Shown: piece by piece, positions 26,033 to 33,940 of the stretch
Layout of the letters: every line of letters starts with the position of its first letter
How positions within the stretch are numbered: the first letter of the stretch is position 1
Assembly: GCA_039931865.1 (NCBI GenBank)
Contig: JBDTRB010000002.1
Location: forward strand, 55,714-119,713
Length of the DNA: 64,000 bases
Source of the DNA: JALYUA01 sp039931865
GTDB taxonomy: Bacteria > Acidobacteriota > Thermoanaerobaculia > UBA5066 > Gp7-AA6
Direction of reading: 5' to 3'
Made by a program: the position numbers and the translations under genes
The notes under the pieces: generated by a model
The model's database searches: none
What the model was told of the DNA's origin: nothing
Seen by the model: the letters and a program-made list of their open reading frames with translations, nothing else

Positions 26033-27250
26033 TCAGTCCGCTTTCCGCGTGCGGGGGCGCGCGGCGAGCTTCCAGAATCGTTTCTCGTCGAGCAACGTGA
26101 TGCGGTGGCCTTTCTCCCGGAGCCGCTTGATCTCCATCAGCTTGCGGCCCGCGTCCCGGCCCGCGGCCTGCAGCGGATTCGGGCGTCCACGAACGACGAC
26201 GTTCGTGCGCGCGGAGGGAGAGCCGTGGACCGTCGCTCCCGCCCGCCGGGCGGCGCGCGCCGCCAGCGTGCGGTGCGTGGAGAGGATGCCGGTAAACGCT
26301 AGGTGAGCTCCGTCGAGCGTTCGCAGCGCTCCGGTTGCGAGAGCGGGCGGCCGGTGACGCAGCGCTTCGATGAGCTCGTCGGCGCTCTCGTATCGTTTGC
26401 GCCGCTCTCCGATGCACCGGTACACGATCTCCTTCAGGTGGTCCGTGCACGGAAGACCGCGGATCTCTCCGGTCCGGATCCGCACGCGGGCGTCGCCTTT
26501 CACCAGCATCCCGAGGAGCTGCCCCACCTGGTACACATCGTCGCGCGCCTGCCATTTCGGAGCGCCGCCGTCCAGGATCTCGAGCGGGGCGGTCAGCCGA
26601 TTGAGGGTCCGCGCGCGAATTCCGCGGCGGTCGCTCTGATGCCGGACGATCCCGAAGTCGCCCAGCTTCAGAGAGCGTCCCTCGCACACGAACACGTTCA
26701 TCGGCGTCAGATCCCGGTGGAGCATCTGTCCGCGGTGGAGCTTCTGGAGGACCTTCAGGATCCCGGCGATTTCGCGCCGCGCCGCCGCCTCCCGCCACTT
26801 CTCTCCCGCGCCCTCGAGGAACTTGCGCAGGTCCCCGTGCGGCGCGTACTCGAGGATGAGGCAGTAGAGAAACGGACGGCCCGGTCTCATCAGAGGAAAA
26901 GCGTCGAACACGCGGATCGCCCGCGGCTCGTCGTTGAGCACCTGGCCGAAATACGCTTCCCGGATCCACCCGTCGATGTGCTCGCTCGCCTTAATGCAGA
27001 CGGCCGCCGGTACGGCGCGCGAGCGTCCGAGCCGGGTGGCGAGATACGCCTGTCCGTATCCGCCTTCGCCAAGCATCCGGTCCACGCGGTACCGCAGTCC
27101 GCTCTGCGGGCTGACCACCACTTCCGGCGTCACCAGCAGAAATCCCGTCCGCGCGAGAAGGTCCCGCCGGGACATCGGCGCCGTCGTCGCTTCGGAGACG
27201 GGTGCCGCGGAGCGGGTACGAGCCGGCGTCTTCAAGGAGGCAAGGAGCAT
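26033..27250 (-). CDS. Ser/Thr protein kinase fused to a BRCT domain
   Basis: A 405-residue protein. The kinase domain spans about residues 53-300: glycine loop GEGGYG at 61-66, Lys87 in CIK, HRDLTPMN at 178-185 (the usual Lys of HRDxKPxN is Thr), and DFG at 198-200. Residues 311-394 form a BRCT-like domain: LAFTGILS, then an ARAARRAGATV helix/strand, TNVVVRG, and a closing FWKL. BRCT domains bind phosphoproteins or DNA ends and in bacteria are usually found in NAD+-dependent DNA ligase, so a kinase-BRCT fusion is unusual. It lies 29 bp after the methyltransferase gene in a same-strand run with MATE. The start is uncertain (ATG 27250 or 27175). Confidence 0.8.
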   Translation of the reverse strand: MLLASLKTPARTRSAAPVSEATTAPMSRRDLLARTGFLLVTPEVVVSPQSGLRYRVDRMLGEGGYGQAYLATRLGRSRAVPAAVCIKASEHIDGWIREAYFGQVLNDEPRAIRVFDAFPLMRPGRPFLYCLILEYAPHGDLRKFLEGAGEKWREAAARREIAGILKVLQKLHRGQMLHRDLTPMNVFVCEGRSLKLGDFGIVRHQSDRRGIRARTLNRLTAPLEILDGGAPKWQARDDVYQVGQLLGMLVKGDARVRIRTGEIRGLPCTDHLKEIVYRCIGERRKRYESADELIEALRHRPPALATGALRTLDGAHLAFTGILSTHRTLAARAARRAGATVHGSPSARTNVVVRGRPNPLQAAGRDAGRKLMEIKRLREKGHRITLLDEKRFWKLAARPRTRKAD

Positions 27251-27279
27251 AGCGCGGGAAGAGCGTTACCCCTGACCCC

Positions 27280-27801
27280 TCACGTGTCCCGCCGAGCGCC
27301 AGCCGTCGGGCGCGGGATCCACCTCGGAACGTTCCTTCGGAAAAGCGGATATTCGTGAGGATAGGCCGCCGTCAGCGTGGGCTCCTCGTAGAGCAGGACG
27401 AACGCGTGGAATGCGGCCCAGACGAAGGCCGCGTAGGCGAGGAGACGAACGTCGCCGAAGAGGAGCGCCTGTCCCGCGACGAGCGATGTCACCGCGAGGT
27501 ACATGGGATTGCGGACGTTCCGGTAGAGGCCCGAGACCACGAGGTGGCGGGTCGGCATGAGGGGCATCGGCGTGCCCAGACCTTTTGCCGCGAATCTCCA
27601 GAAGGATTCGAGAAGGACCGCGAGACCCGCGGCGAGGAGCAGGATGCCGGCGGGGCGGCCGATCGCGGCGCACGGATACGCGCGCAAACGCCACCGCGAG
27701 ATCCAGAACGGGACGAGCCCCGCGACGGTGCCCGGAGCCAGGAACAGGAAGACGAGAGAGACGGCGGTCGAGAGGATGCGCCGCGTCGGCGACCCGGTCA
27801 C
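27280..27801 (-). CDS. Isoprenylcysteine carboxyl methyltransferase-like membrane protein
   Basis: A 173-residue integral membrane protein of the ICMT/PEMT type. Four helices are predicted (about residues 9-29, 45-65, 90-112 and 113-135). The signature LVVSGLYRNVRNPMYLA (about 83-99) and the C-terminal EEPxL...Y..Y segment ending VPRWIP fit S-adenosylmethionine-dependent methylation of membrane substrates; the true substrate is unknown. The GTG start at 27801 overlaps the stop of the MATE gene (GTGA), indicating coupled translation. Confidence 0.85.
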   Translation of the reverse strand: MTGSPTRRILSTAVSLVFLFLAPGTVAGLVPFWISRWRLRAYPCAAIGRPAGILLLAAGLAVLLESFWRFAAKGLGTPMPLMPTRHLVVSGLYRNVRNPMYLAVTSLVAGQALLFGDVRLLAYAAFVWAAFHAFVLLYEEPTLTAAYPHEYPLFRRNVPRWIPRPTAGARRDT

Positions 27802-29276
27802 TTCGTCGCCGGCATCGACGATCGCCCCGAGTGGAGGTCCACGGCGATGTTCCGCCACTTGCCCTGCCGGAATCTCGCGACGCTCAGGATCGCCCGCGTC
27901 GAGTGCCCGAGCACGATCGCCAGCCAGATGTCGGCCGGCTGGAGAGGGCGCCGCGCCTGGATCGCGAAGCAGAGGCCGATCGGAACCGCGATCTGAGAAA
28001 TGATCGAGATGAAGAGCGGGCTCCTCGTATCGCCGGTCCCCTGCAGGCCTCCCGTGTACGCGAGCGCGACCGTGACGAAGAGGCCGGAGACGCTCAGGTA
28101 CCGGAGCAGCTCCCCGCCGAGCGACGCCACCAGGGGCTCGGTCATCCCGAAGACGCCGAGCAGGAGCTGAGGGATCGTCAGGAAGAGGATCCCGACCACG
28201 ACGGCGAGAGCGAGGCCGATCCTGGCCGCGACCGCGACGCCCTTGCTGGCGCGCTCGGGGTTTCCCGCCCCGAGGTTCTGTCCGGCGATCGTGGCCGACG
28301 CGCCGAGAAGGCCCACGGACGTCCAGGTGATCAGCGAGAAGAGCTCGGTGTAGCCGACCGCAAACGCCGCCTGCGCCGCGGCGCTGTGCTCGAGCGAGCC
28401 GATGAACCGGAGCAGGAGGACGCCGGCGACGTTCATCGCGATGCCCTGAACGCCCGTCGGCAGCCCGAAGCGGAAGAGCGATCGGATAACCGCGAAATCG
28501 GGCTTCAGGTCCATCCCGCGATGGAACTGGATGACCGAGCCGGGCGCGAAAGTCTTCCACAGGCAGTAACCCGCGGCGATGGTGCTGCTCGCGATCGTGC
28601 CGAGCGCGGCGCCGAGAGTTCCGAATCGCGGAATCAGCACGATGTTGAAGAGGACCGTCAGGATGGTCATCGTCACGCCGAGGCGCAGCGGAGTGCGCGG
28701 ATCTCCGGCCGCGCGAAAGGCGCCGCTCAACATGTAGAAGAGCATCAGCCCGACGATGCCGAGGAACATCGCGCGAAGGAAGGGGAGCGCCTCCCTCTGG
28801 ACTTCGGGCGCCGCGTGGACGACGTTTAAGAGCGCGGGAGCGGCGAAGTATCCGACGACGGCCATCACGGCCGACATTCCGATCGCGGTCAGGAAGGCCT
28901 GGTACACGACGCGGTTTACCTTGTCGGGATCGTCCGCTCCCGCGAAACGCGCGACGAGGACCGCCATGCCGGTGAAGAGCGAGTTGATGAAGACGATGAC
29001 CACGATGATGATCTGCCAGCTCACGCCGATCGCCGCGTTCGCCGTGTAGCCGACGTAGTGGCCGACCATCGCGTGGTCGACGATGCCCTGAAGGCCCGCG
29101 ATGACGTTCTGCAGCATCGTCGGCCACGCAATCCGCCAGACGGCGGGGACGATCGGGCCCTCGACGATCGAGCGGTCGAACCGCTGGGCGGGTCTTGCGG
29201 GCCGCGCTCCGAGCGGGGCGACCGCCGCGGCGAGAGGGGCCGGGCTCGACTCGCCGGTGGTGGACTGATCCGTCAA
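27798..29276 (-). CDS. MATE-family multidrug/sodium antiporter
   Basis: About 492 residues with 12 transmembrane helices in two similar halves, typical of MATE transporters (AVWRIAWPTMLQNVIAGLQ at the first helix; GLPTGVQGIAMNVAGVLLLR beginning the second half). GGLQGTGDTRSP and SGAFRAAGDPRTP are the duplicated loop motifs. It would export cationic compounds using Na+ or H+. No ATG stands in a suitable place; a TTG at 29276 is proposed, with GTG near 29381 as an alternative. Downstream genes are coupled. Confidence 0.85.
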   Translation of the reverse strand: MTDQSTTGESSPAPLAAAVAPLGARPARPAQRFDRSIVEGPIVPAVWRIAWPTMLQNVIAGLQGIVDHAMVGHYVGYTANAAIGVSWQIIIVVIVFINSLFTGMAVLVARFAGADDPDKVNRVVYQAFLTAIGMSAVMAVVGYFAAPALLNVVHAAPEVQREALPFLRAMFLGIVGLMLFYMLSGAFRAAGDPRTPLRLGVTMTILTVLFNIVLIPRFGTLGAALGTIASSTIAAGYCLWKTFAPGSVIQFHRGMDLKPDFAVIRSLFRFGLPTGVQGIAMNVAGVLLLRFIGSLEHSAAAQAAFAVGYTELFSLITWTSVGLLGASATIAGQNLGAGNPERASKGVAVAARIGLALAVVVGILFLTIPQLLLGVFGMTEPLVASLGGELLRYLSVSGLFVTVALAYTGGLQGTGDTRSPLFISIISQIAVPIGLCFAIQARRPLQPADIWLAIVLGHSTRAILSVARFRQGKWRNIAVDLHSGRSSMPATK

Positions 29277-29448
29277 GCGGGCGTCTCGCTGAGAGTGGCG
29301 GCCCGGGTGACTCCGACTGAGTTGCCCGCCGGCCCTCGGCCGATGTCCATGCTCCGTCTCCTCCCGTTTGCGCACTGGCAACTCTCCCGCTCGCCGGAAA
29401 ATGCCCGGTGCGGGAAGGGGACGGAAACGCGATGCCGCCCGGCTGGTT

Positions 29449-30267
29449 TCACGACAGCGAGGCCTTCCGGCATCTCTCCGCCAGACGCGGGTCTCCGAGA
29501 CGCTCGGCCCGGGCCGGAAACTCTGCCGTCGGTCCGCGCCAGAGAAGCTCGTCGACGCTGTGGAAGAGAGGAGCATCCGTCCGGAGCGTCGCGAGGTTCT
29601 TGAACAGAAGAGCGAGGGAGCGCCTTTCTCCGAGCACCTCCGGCGCAAACTCTTCGATGGCGCCGAACTTGTTCAAGAGCCTCGCCGCCGTCACCGGCCC
29701 GATCCCCGGGATGCCGGGATATCCGTCCGCGGCGTCGCCGACGAGCGCGAGATAGTCCGGAATGAGCGCGGGCTCCACCCCGAATTTTTCGCGAACCCCT
29801 TCCGCGTCGCGGATCTTCTGGCTCTTTCGATCGACCTGTACGACGCGGTCGCCACGGACGCACTGGGCCAGGTCCTTGTCCGGCGTCCAGATGCAGATCT
29901 TGCGGACGAGGGGATCCTCCGAGGCGATCCGGGCGCCGGAGGCGAGCGCGTCGTCCGCCTCGAGCTCGACCATGGGCCACACGGCCACTCCCATGGCGGC
30001 GAGCGATTCCTCGAGCGGAAGGAACTGCGCCATCAACGCCCGCTCGACGCCCTCTCCCGTCTTGTACCCGCGCCACAGCCGGTTCCGAAAGGACTCGATG
30101 ACGTGATCGGTCGCCACCGCGATATGCCGTCCGCCGCCCTCGATCATCTCGAGCACGGTGTTCAGGACGCCGGTGACGGCGGAAAACGGCCGGTCTTCCC
30201 CCTTGTTCGCGCGGCGTGCACCGTAAAAGTGGCGGAAAAGCTCGTAGGTGCCGTCTAAGAGGTGCAC
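29449..30267 (-). CDS. 5'-3' exonuclease (flap endonuclease / Pol I N-domain type)
   Basis: A 272-residue stand-alone homolog of the 5'-3' exonuclease domain of DNA polymerase I. Acidic metal ligands are visible: the opening HLLDGTYELFR, VELEADDALAS (about residues 108-118), ICIWTPDKDLAQ (about 128-139), and the helix-hairpin-helix region DYLALVGDAADGYPGIPGIGPVTAARLL (cited in part as GDAADGYPGIPGIG). It would remove RNA primers or flaps. The GTG start at 30267 is chosen by homology of the opening segment; the open frame extends far upstream through repeats that do not look coding. Confidence 0.85.
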   Translation of the reverse strand: MHLLDGTYELFRHFYGARRANKGEDRPFSAVTGVLNTVLEMIEGGGRHIAVATDHVIESFRNRLWRGYKTGEGVERALMAQFLPLEESLAAMGVAVWPMVELEADDALASGARIASEDPLVRKICIWTPDKDLAQCVRGDRVVQVDRKSQKIRDAEGVREKFGVEPALIPDYLALVGDAADGYPGIPGIGPVTAARLLNKFGAIEEFAPEVLGERRSLALLFKNLATLRTDAPLFHSVDELLWRGPTAEFPARAERLGDPRLAERCRKASLS

Positions 30268-30373
30268 GATACCGTCGCCTCCGCTCACTACGGGACGTCG
30301 GCTTCGCCGACCGCCGAGCGGCTCGCCTGTGGGCTCGACCGCTCGGCTCGTCCCTGCGTTCGCTGCGGCTCCC

Positions 30374-30424
30374 GCCCCGAGAGGCTCCTCCCTCCCTCTG
30401 GTCGGGAGACTCCTCTCGGGGCGA
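30374..30424. repeat. Dispersed repeat B, copy 1, with 11-bp inverted arms
   Basis: Arms GCCCCGAGAGG and CCTCTCGGGGC flank a 27-bp loop. The core TCCTCCCTCC, then TCTGGTC, GAGACT and CTCTCGGGG recurs with few changes near 53769-53806. Confidence 0.6.
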
Positions 30425-30454
30425 GCGTATTCATCACGGCAGGCGGTAGCGCGC

Positions 30455-30500
30455 CAGCTCCCTCTCCCCGCGCTCGGGGAGAGGGTTGGGGTGAGGGGAC
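30455..30500 (-). repeat. REP-like palindromic element A, copy 1 (inverted orientation)
   Basis: Perfect 11-bp arms CCCTCTCCCCG/CGGGGAGAGGG around CGCT, followed by TTGGGGTGAGGGG. It is the reverse-orientation counterpart of the copies at 32974 and 62107. Confidence 0.85.
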
Positions 30501-30587
30501 CCGAAGGGAGTTGATGAGATCTCACCATCCCGCTGATCGAGCCGGATTCGCGGTGAGGCGGATCGAAGACTTCTTTCTTCTCGTCGT

Positions 30588-31868
30588 TCATCGGCTCGGC
30601 GCCATCCCTCTGGCGCACGACGCCGCTCGCTCCCGTAGAAGCTCTTTCTCGCGCGCGTTCTTCGTGAGACCGCCGGCGCGCTCGAATTCTCCGCGGGCTT
30701 CCTCGAAGCGGCCAAGCTTTGCGAGGAAATCGCCGCGCACGCTCGGCAGCAGGTGATAACTCTTGAGCGATTTCTCGGCAACCAGACGGTCCACGAGCTC
30801 CAGGCCCGCCGCGGGGCCGAATGCCATGGAGACGGCGACCGCGCGATTCAACTCCACGACCGGCGACGGCGTGACGCGGGCGAGGTCCTCGTACAGCGCG
30901 GCGATGCGGAGCCAGTCGGTCTCCGCCGCAGTCCTCGCCCGCGCGTGGCAGGCGGCGATGGCCGCCTGAAGCGCGTACGGCCCCGCGATGCCGCCCCGCG
31001 CATCCGCGCGTTCGAGGGCCGTGAGCCCGCGGCGGATCAGGAGGCGATCCCAGCGCCCACGGTCCTGCTCGAGCAGGAGGACGGGCTCTCCCGATGGGCC
31101 GAGGCGGGCTCGCGACCGCGACGACTGGATCTCCATCAGAGCGACGAGGCCGTGGACTTCCGGCTCCGCGGGAACGAGCTCTGCCAGCACCCGCCCGAGC
31201 CGCAGCGCATCCTCGCAGAGCGCCGGCCGCATCCAGTCCTCGCCGGCGGTCGCCGAGTAGCCCTCGTTGAAGATCAGATAGAGAACCTGCAGCACAGAGG
31301 ACAGCCGGGCCGTGAAGTCGGCGCCACGCGGGACCTCGAACGGAACCTTCGCCGAAGTGAGCGTGCGCTTTGCGCGGACGATGCGCTGGGCCACGGTCTG
31401 CTCCGGCACCAGGTACGCGCGCGCGATCTCGTCCGTCGTGAGCCCGCCGAGCAGGCGCAGCGTGAGCGCGACCCGCGCCTCGGTCGAGAGGACCGGATGG
31501 CACGCCGTAAAGATGAGGCGCAGCAGGTCGTCGCCGATGTCGTCGTCGATCGCCGCTTCGAGGTCGTCCACGGCCGTCTCCTGTTTCGCCTGAACGGAGC
31601 GCCCGAGCTCTTCGTGCTTGCGCCCGGAGACGCTCGACTTCCGCATTCGATCGATCGCCCGGCGCTTCGCCGTCGTCATCAGCCAGGCTCCCGGGTTCTC
31701 CGGGACGCCGGTCTCCGGCCACCGCTCGAGCGCCGAAACGAGCGCGTCCTGCGCGAGATCTTCCGCGAGGCCCACGTCACGAACCATCCGCGCGAGACCC
31801 GCGATCAGACGCGGTGACTCCATTCTCCAGACCGCGTCTATGGCGCGACCGATGTCGGGAACCGTCAT
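30588..31868 (-). CDS. ECF42-type RNA polymerase sigma factor with C-terminal extension
   Basis: A 426-residue sigma-70-family factor. Region 2 is at about residues 12-78 (LAEDLAQDALVSALERWP) and region 4 at about 113-165 (LLGGLTTDEIARAYLVPEQTVAQRIVRAKR). The long TPR-like C-terminal domain (about 180-420, LSSVLQVLYLIFNEGYSA onward) defines the ECF42 group. This group is usually encoded beside DGPF/YCII-like proteins, and two such genes lie directly upstream here. It has no anti-sigma factor in the known group; the C-terminal domain is thought to control activity. Confidence 0.9.
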   Translation of the reverse strand: MTVPDIGRAIDAVWRMESPRLIAGLARMVRDVGLAEDLAQDALVSALERWPETGVPENPGAWLMTTAKRRAIDRMRKSSVSGRKHEELGRSVQAKQETAVDDLEAAIDDDIGDDLLRLIFTACHPVLSTEARVALTLRLLGGLTTDEIARAYLVPEQTVAQRIVRAKRTLTSAKVPFEVPRGADFTARLSSVLQVLYLIFNEGYSATAGEDWMRPALCEDALRLGRVLAELVPAEPEVHGLVALMEIQSSRSRARLGPSGEPVLLLEQDRGRWDRLLIRRGLTALERADARGGIAGPYALQAAIAACHARARTAAETDWLRIAALYEDLARVTPSPVVELNRAVAVSMAFGPAAGLELVDRLVAEKSLKSYHLLPSVRGDFLAKLGRFEEARGEFERAGGLTKNAREKELLRERAASCARGMAPSR

Positions 31869-31936
31869 TCAGGCGATTAAAGCATCGACCCCCGCGCACT
31901 CCCGCTCGCCGCTATTCCGGCCGCGAAAACGGCGGC

Positions 31937-32284
31937 TCAGAACGCGGGAACGTCGTGCATGAGACGGATCTCGGACTCGCCTTCACCGACCACCGCGAGG
32001 AATTTCCTGGCGAGCTCGATAGCCTCATCTCTGGATTTCGTCTGGACGATCGCGTAGCCGGCGACGAGCTCCTTGGTCTCGGTGAAAGGCCCGTCGGTAA
32101 CGGTGAACTGACCGTCCGAGATCCGGACGCGAACCCCTTTCGCGCTCGACTGGAGCCCATCGGTCGAGAGAAGCGCACCGGTTGCGGCCATTTCCTCGAT
32201 GAACCGGCCCATGTTGGCCATCTCGGACTCGCTCGGCGGCGCGTTCGTTTCCCTGCCCGGCTTGTACAGCATCATGTAGCGCAT
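31937..32284 (-). CDS. YCII/DGPF-domain protein 1
   Basis: A 115-residue DGPF-domain protein (YCII-related). It starts MRYMMLYKP, and the diagnostic VTDGPFTETKELVAGYAI lies at about residues 61-78. The fold is a ferredoxin-like barrel; biochemical function is unknown, but the family is tied to ECF42 sigma factors. AGGAAAGCC precedes the ATG. It sits between the sigma factor gene (68 bp) and a second DGPF gene on the same strand. Confidence 0.88.
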   Translation of the reverse strand: MRYMMLYKPGRETNAPPSESEMANMGRFIEEMAATGALLSTDGLQSSAKGVRVRISDGQFTVTDGPFTETKELVAGYAIVQTKSRDEAIELARKFLAVVGEGESEIRLMHDVPAF

Positions 32285-32376
32285 GGCTTTCCTCCTGTTT
32301 TTGAAAAAACCGACCCCTGCTCCGGCGACTTCGCCGGATTCCTCATCCGGGCGCCGCGCCCGAATGGGCGGCGCGC

Positions 32377-32826
32377 TTACTTTTTCTGGCCGGCCTGGTT
32401 CTGCTGGCTCGCGGCCTGGGCGCGGATCCGCTCTTCCTGCTCTCTCAGCTCGGGGGTGAATTCCGCGCCGAAGTCCTCCGACTCGAAGATCTGGCGGACC
32501 TCGATCTCGGAGTCCCCTTTGGGAAACGGGCTCGGGCATCTCTTGACCCACTCGATCGCTTCTTCCTTCGACTTCACCTGGAAGAGCCAGAATCCCGCAA
32601 TCAGCTCCTTCGTTTCGGTAAACGGCCCGTCGATCACGGTTCGCTTGTCCCCGGAGAAACGGACGCGCGCTCCCTTCGACGTCGGGTGGAGGCCCTCGGC
32701 GGCCAGCAACACGCCCGCTTTCACGAGCTCTTCGTTGAATTTGCCCATCTCGGCGAGCAGCTTCTCGTCGGGCATGACGCCCATTTCCGAGTCCTTGTTC
32801 GCTTTCACCATCACCATGAATCGCAT
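32377..32826 (-). CDS. YCII/DGPF-domain protein 2
   Basis: A 149-residue DGPF-domain protein. It starts MRFMVMVKANKD and carries VIDGPFTETKELIAGFWLFQ, with a longer charged C-terminal tail (about residues 110-149) than its neighbour. The two are paralogs and presumably part of the same ECF42-controlled group. A GGAGGCCACG ribosome site precedes the ATG at 32826. The sequence upstream to 33026 holds a REP-like repeat and no gene. Confidence 0.88.
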   Translation of the reverse strand: MRFMVMVKANKDSEMGVMPDEKLLAEMGKFNEELVKAGVLLAAEGLHPTSKGARVRFSGDKRTVIDGPFTETKELIAGFWLFQVKSKEEAIEWVKRCPSPFPKGDSEIEVRQIFESEDFGAEFTPELREQEERIRAQAASQQNQAGQKK

Positions 32827-32973
32827 CGCCGTGGCCTCCTTCTCGTCGAGCCGGGCCCCGGTCCGTCTGGGCCGGTTTCGGACCCTGGCTCTACTATCAC
32901 GACGATCGAGGACCGGCCGGATCGACACGGAACGCCGGAAATTTTTTCGACCGCCTGCCGCAAAGCGTCAGAG

Positions 32974-33013
32974 CCCCCTCACCCCAACCCTCTCCCCGGG
33001 CGCGGGGAGAGGG
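32974..33013 (+). repeat. REP-like palindromic element A, copy 2
   Basis: CCCCTCACCCCAA followed by arms CCCTCTCCCC/GGGGAGAGGG (32988-32997, 33004-33013) around GGGCGC. It ends 14 bp after the stop of the ArsR gene, so it could also act as a transcript end. Confidence 0.88.
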
Positions 33014-33026
33014 AGGATCGAGCTGA

Positions 33027-33371
33027 TCAGTCGCGCTCGACGAAAATTTTCAGGCGGTCGAGGGCTTCGTCCCAACGGCGGGAGATCTGATCCAGTGCCC
33101 GGCTGGCGTCCAGAAGGCGGGTGCTGTCGAGCTCCCAGATGCGTTCGCGGCCCCGCCGTGTGTCGTGGACGACCCCGGCGCCGGCGAGAACGTCCAGGTG
33201 TTTCGTGACGGCCTGTCTGGTGACGCGGGACCTGCTGGTCAGCTGCGAGATCGACTGCGGCCCGCCCGAGGAGAGCCTCGCGACGAGCGACAGGCGGGTC
33301 TCGTCTCCGAGCGCAGAGAAGACGGACCTGGCCTGCGTCACCGTTGCGGTCGCCGCGTCACGCGGAGACAT
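33027..33371 (-). CDS. ArsR-family helix-turn-helix repressor
   Basis: A 114-residue winged-helix regulator. It has VFSALGDETRLSLVARLS at about residues 17-34, the recognition helix segment RSRVTRQAVTKHLDVLAGAG at about 47-66, and a beta wing VHDTRRGRERIWEL. There is no metal-binding Cys motif. It overlaps the end of the AHSA1 gene by 14 bp, the common AHSA1-ArsR pairing, and probably represses this operon through the palindromes at 33812-33870. Confidence 0.9.
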   Translation of the reverse strand: MSPRDAATATVTQARSVFSALGDETRLSLVARLSSGGPQSISQLTSRSRVTRQAVTKHLDVLAGAGVVHDTRRGRERIWELDSTRLLDASRALDQISRRWDEALDRLKIFVERD

Positions 33372-33813
33372 GCCGCTCGATGTTCCGGAGCTGCCCGGTC
33401 CACCCGTTCTCGTTCATCCGAAAGGCCTCGGCCCGCCGGGCGGCTGGAATCCGGTCGAATCCGGATTCGACGACCGTCAGGGACGTCCCGCCGGGAACCT
33501 CCTCGAGGGTGAACTCGACGAGCGTCATGGTCTCGCCGGAGTAGTCGACGGCTGGGTCCACGGCATACGGGTGCCAGCGATAGGAAAGAAATCTTTCCGG
33601 CTCCATGCGCTCGATGGTGATCTCCATCGGCATGTGCTCGTATCCCGGAATCGTGATCCGCCCCCGGATGGGAGCGCCGGGGGAAAACGTTTCCTCGAAC
33701 ACGCATCCGAACCAGGCCCCGAACTCCTTCGCGTTCGACAACGCGCTCCACACGCGGGACACCGGCGCTTTCAGGACAATCTTCTTTTCGATCCGATCGG
33801 TCATGTTTGTCAT
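33358..33813 (-). CDS. AHSA1/SRPBCC-domain protein
   Basis: A 151-residue START-like (SRPBCC) protein of the AHSA1 type: IEKKIVLKAPVSRVWSALSN near the start, AKEFGAWFG, and a C-terminal helix with NENGWTGQLRNIERHV. The fold forms a hydrophobic ligand cavity; function is unknown. The ATG at 33813 follows GGAGG at about 6 bases and is preferred over 33831. It is the first gene of a two-gene operon with the ArsR regulator. Confidence 0.88.
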   Translation of the reverse strand: MTNMTDRIEKKIVLKAPVSRVWSALSNAKEFGAWFGCVFEETFSPGAPIRGRITIPGYEHMPMEITIERMEPERFLSYRWHPYAVDPAVDYSGETMTLVEFTLEEVPGGTSLTVVESGFDRIPAARRAEAFRMNENGWTGQLRNIERHVSA

Positions 33814-33870
33814 GCAACCTCCAGATTGCATATTGGCAGGTCGATTTTAAAAAAGCAACCAGGGAGTTGC
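33812..33870 (-). promoter_or_regulatory. Promoter with paired palindromes, probable ArsR operators
   Basis: On the coding strand, TTGCTT and CAATAT are separated by 17 bp, a good sigma-70-type promoter. Two similar inverted repeats flank it: GCAAC-6-GTTGC (33855-33870) overlaps the -35 box and ATGCAA-8-TTGCAT (33812-33831) overlaps the -10 box and the start codon. Both share the GCAA/TTGC half-site, as expected for an autoregulatory ArsR operator. Confidence 0.6.
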
Positions 33871-33940
33871 ATGACGGGGTGCCGACCCTCTGATCTGGCG
33901 CCTCGAACCTGGAGCTTTCGGGTCGAGCCGGTGGCGCCGC

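Larger units (their letters stand above)
30268..30587. other. Gene-free region packed with palindromic repeats
   Basis: This 320-bp gap holds no gene. It contains three inverted repeats in a row: CCGAGCGG/CCGCTCGG (30314-30346), GCCCCGAGAGG/CCTCTCGGGGC (30374-30422) and a REP-like element (30460-30498). It is a landing zone for dispersed repeats. Confidence 0.75.
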
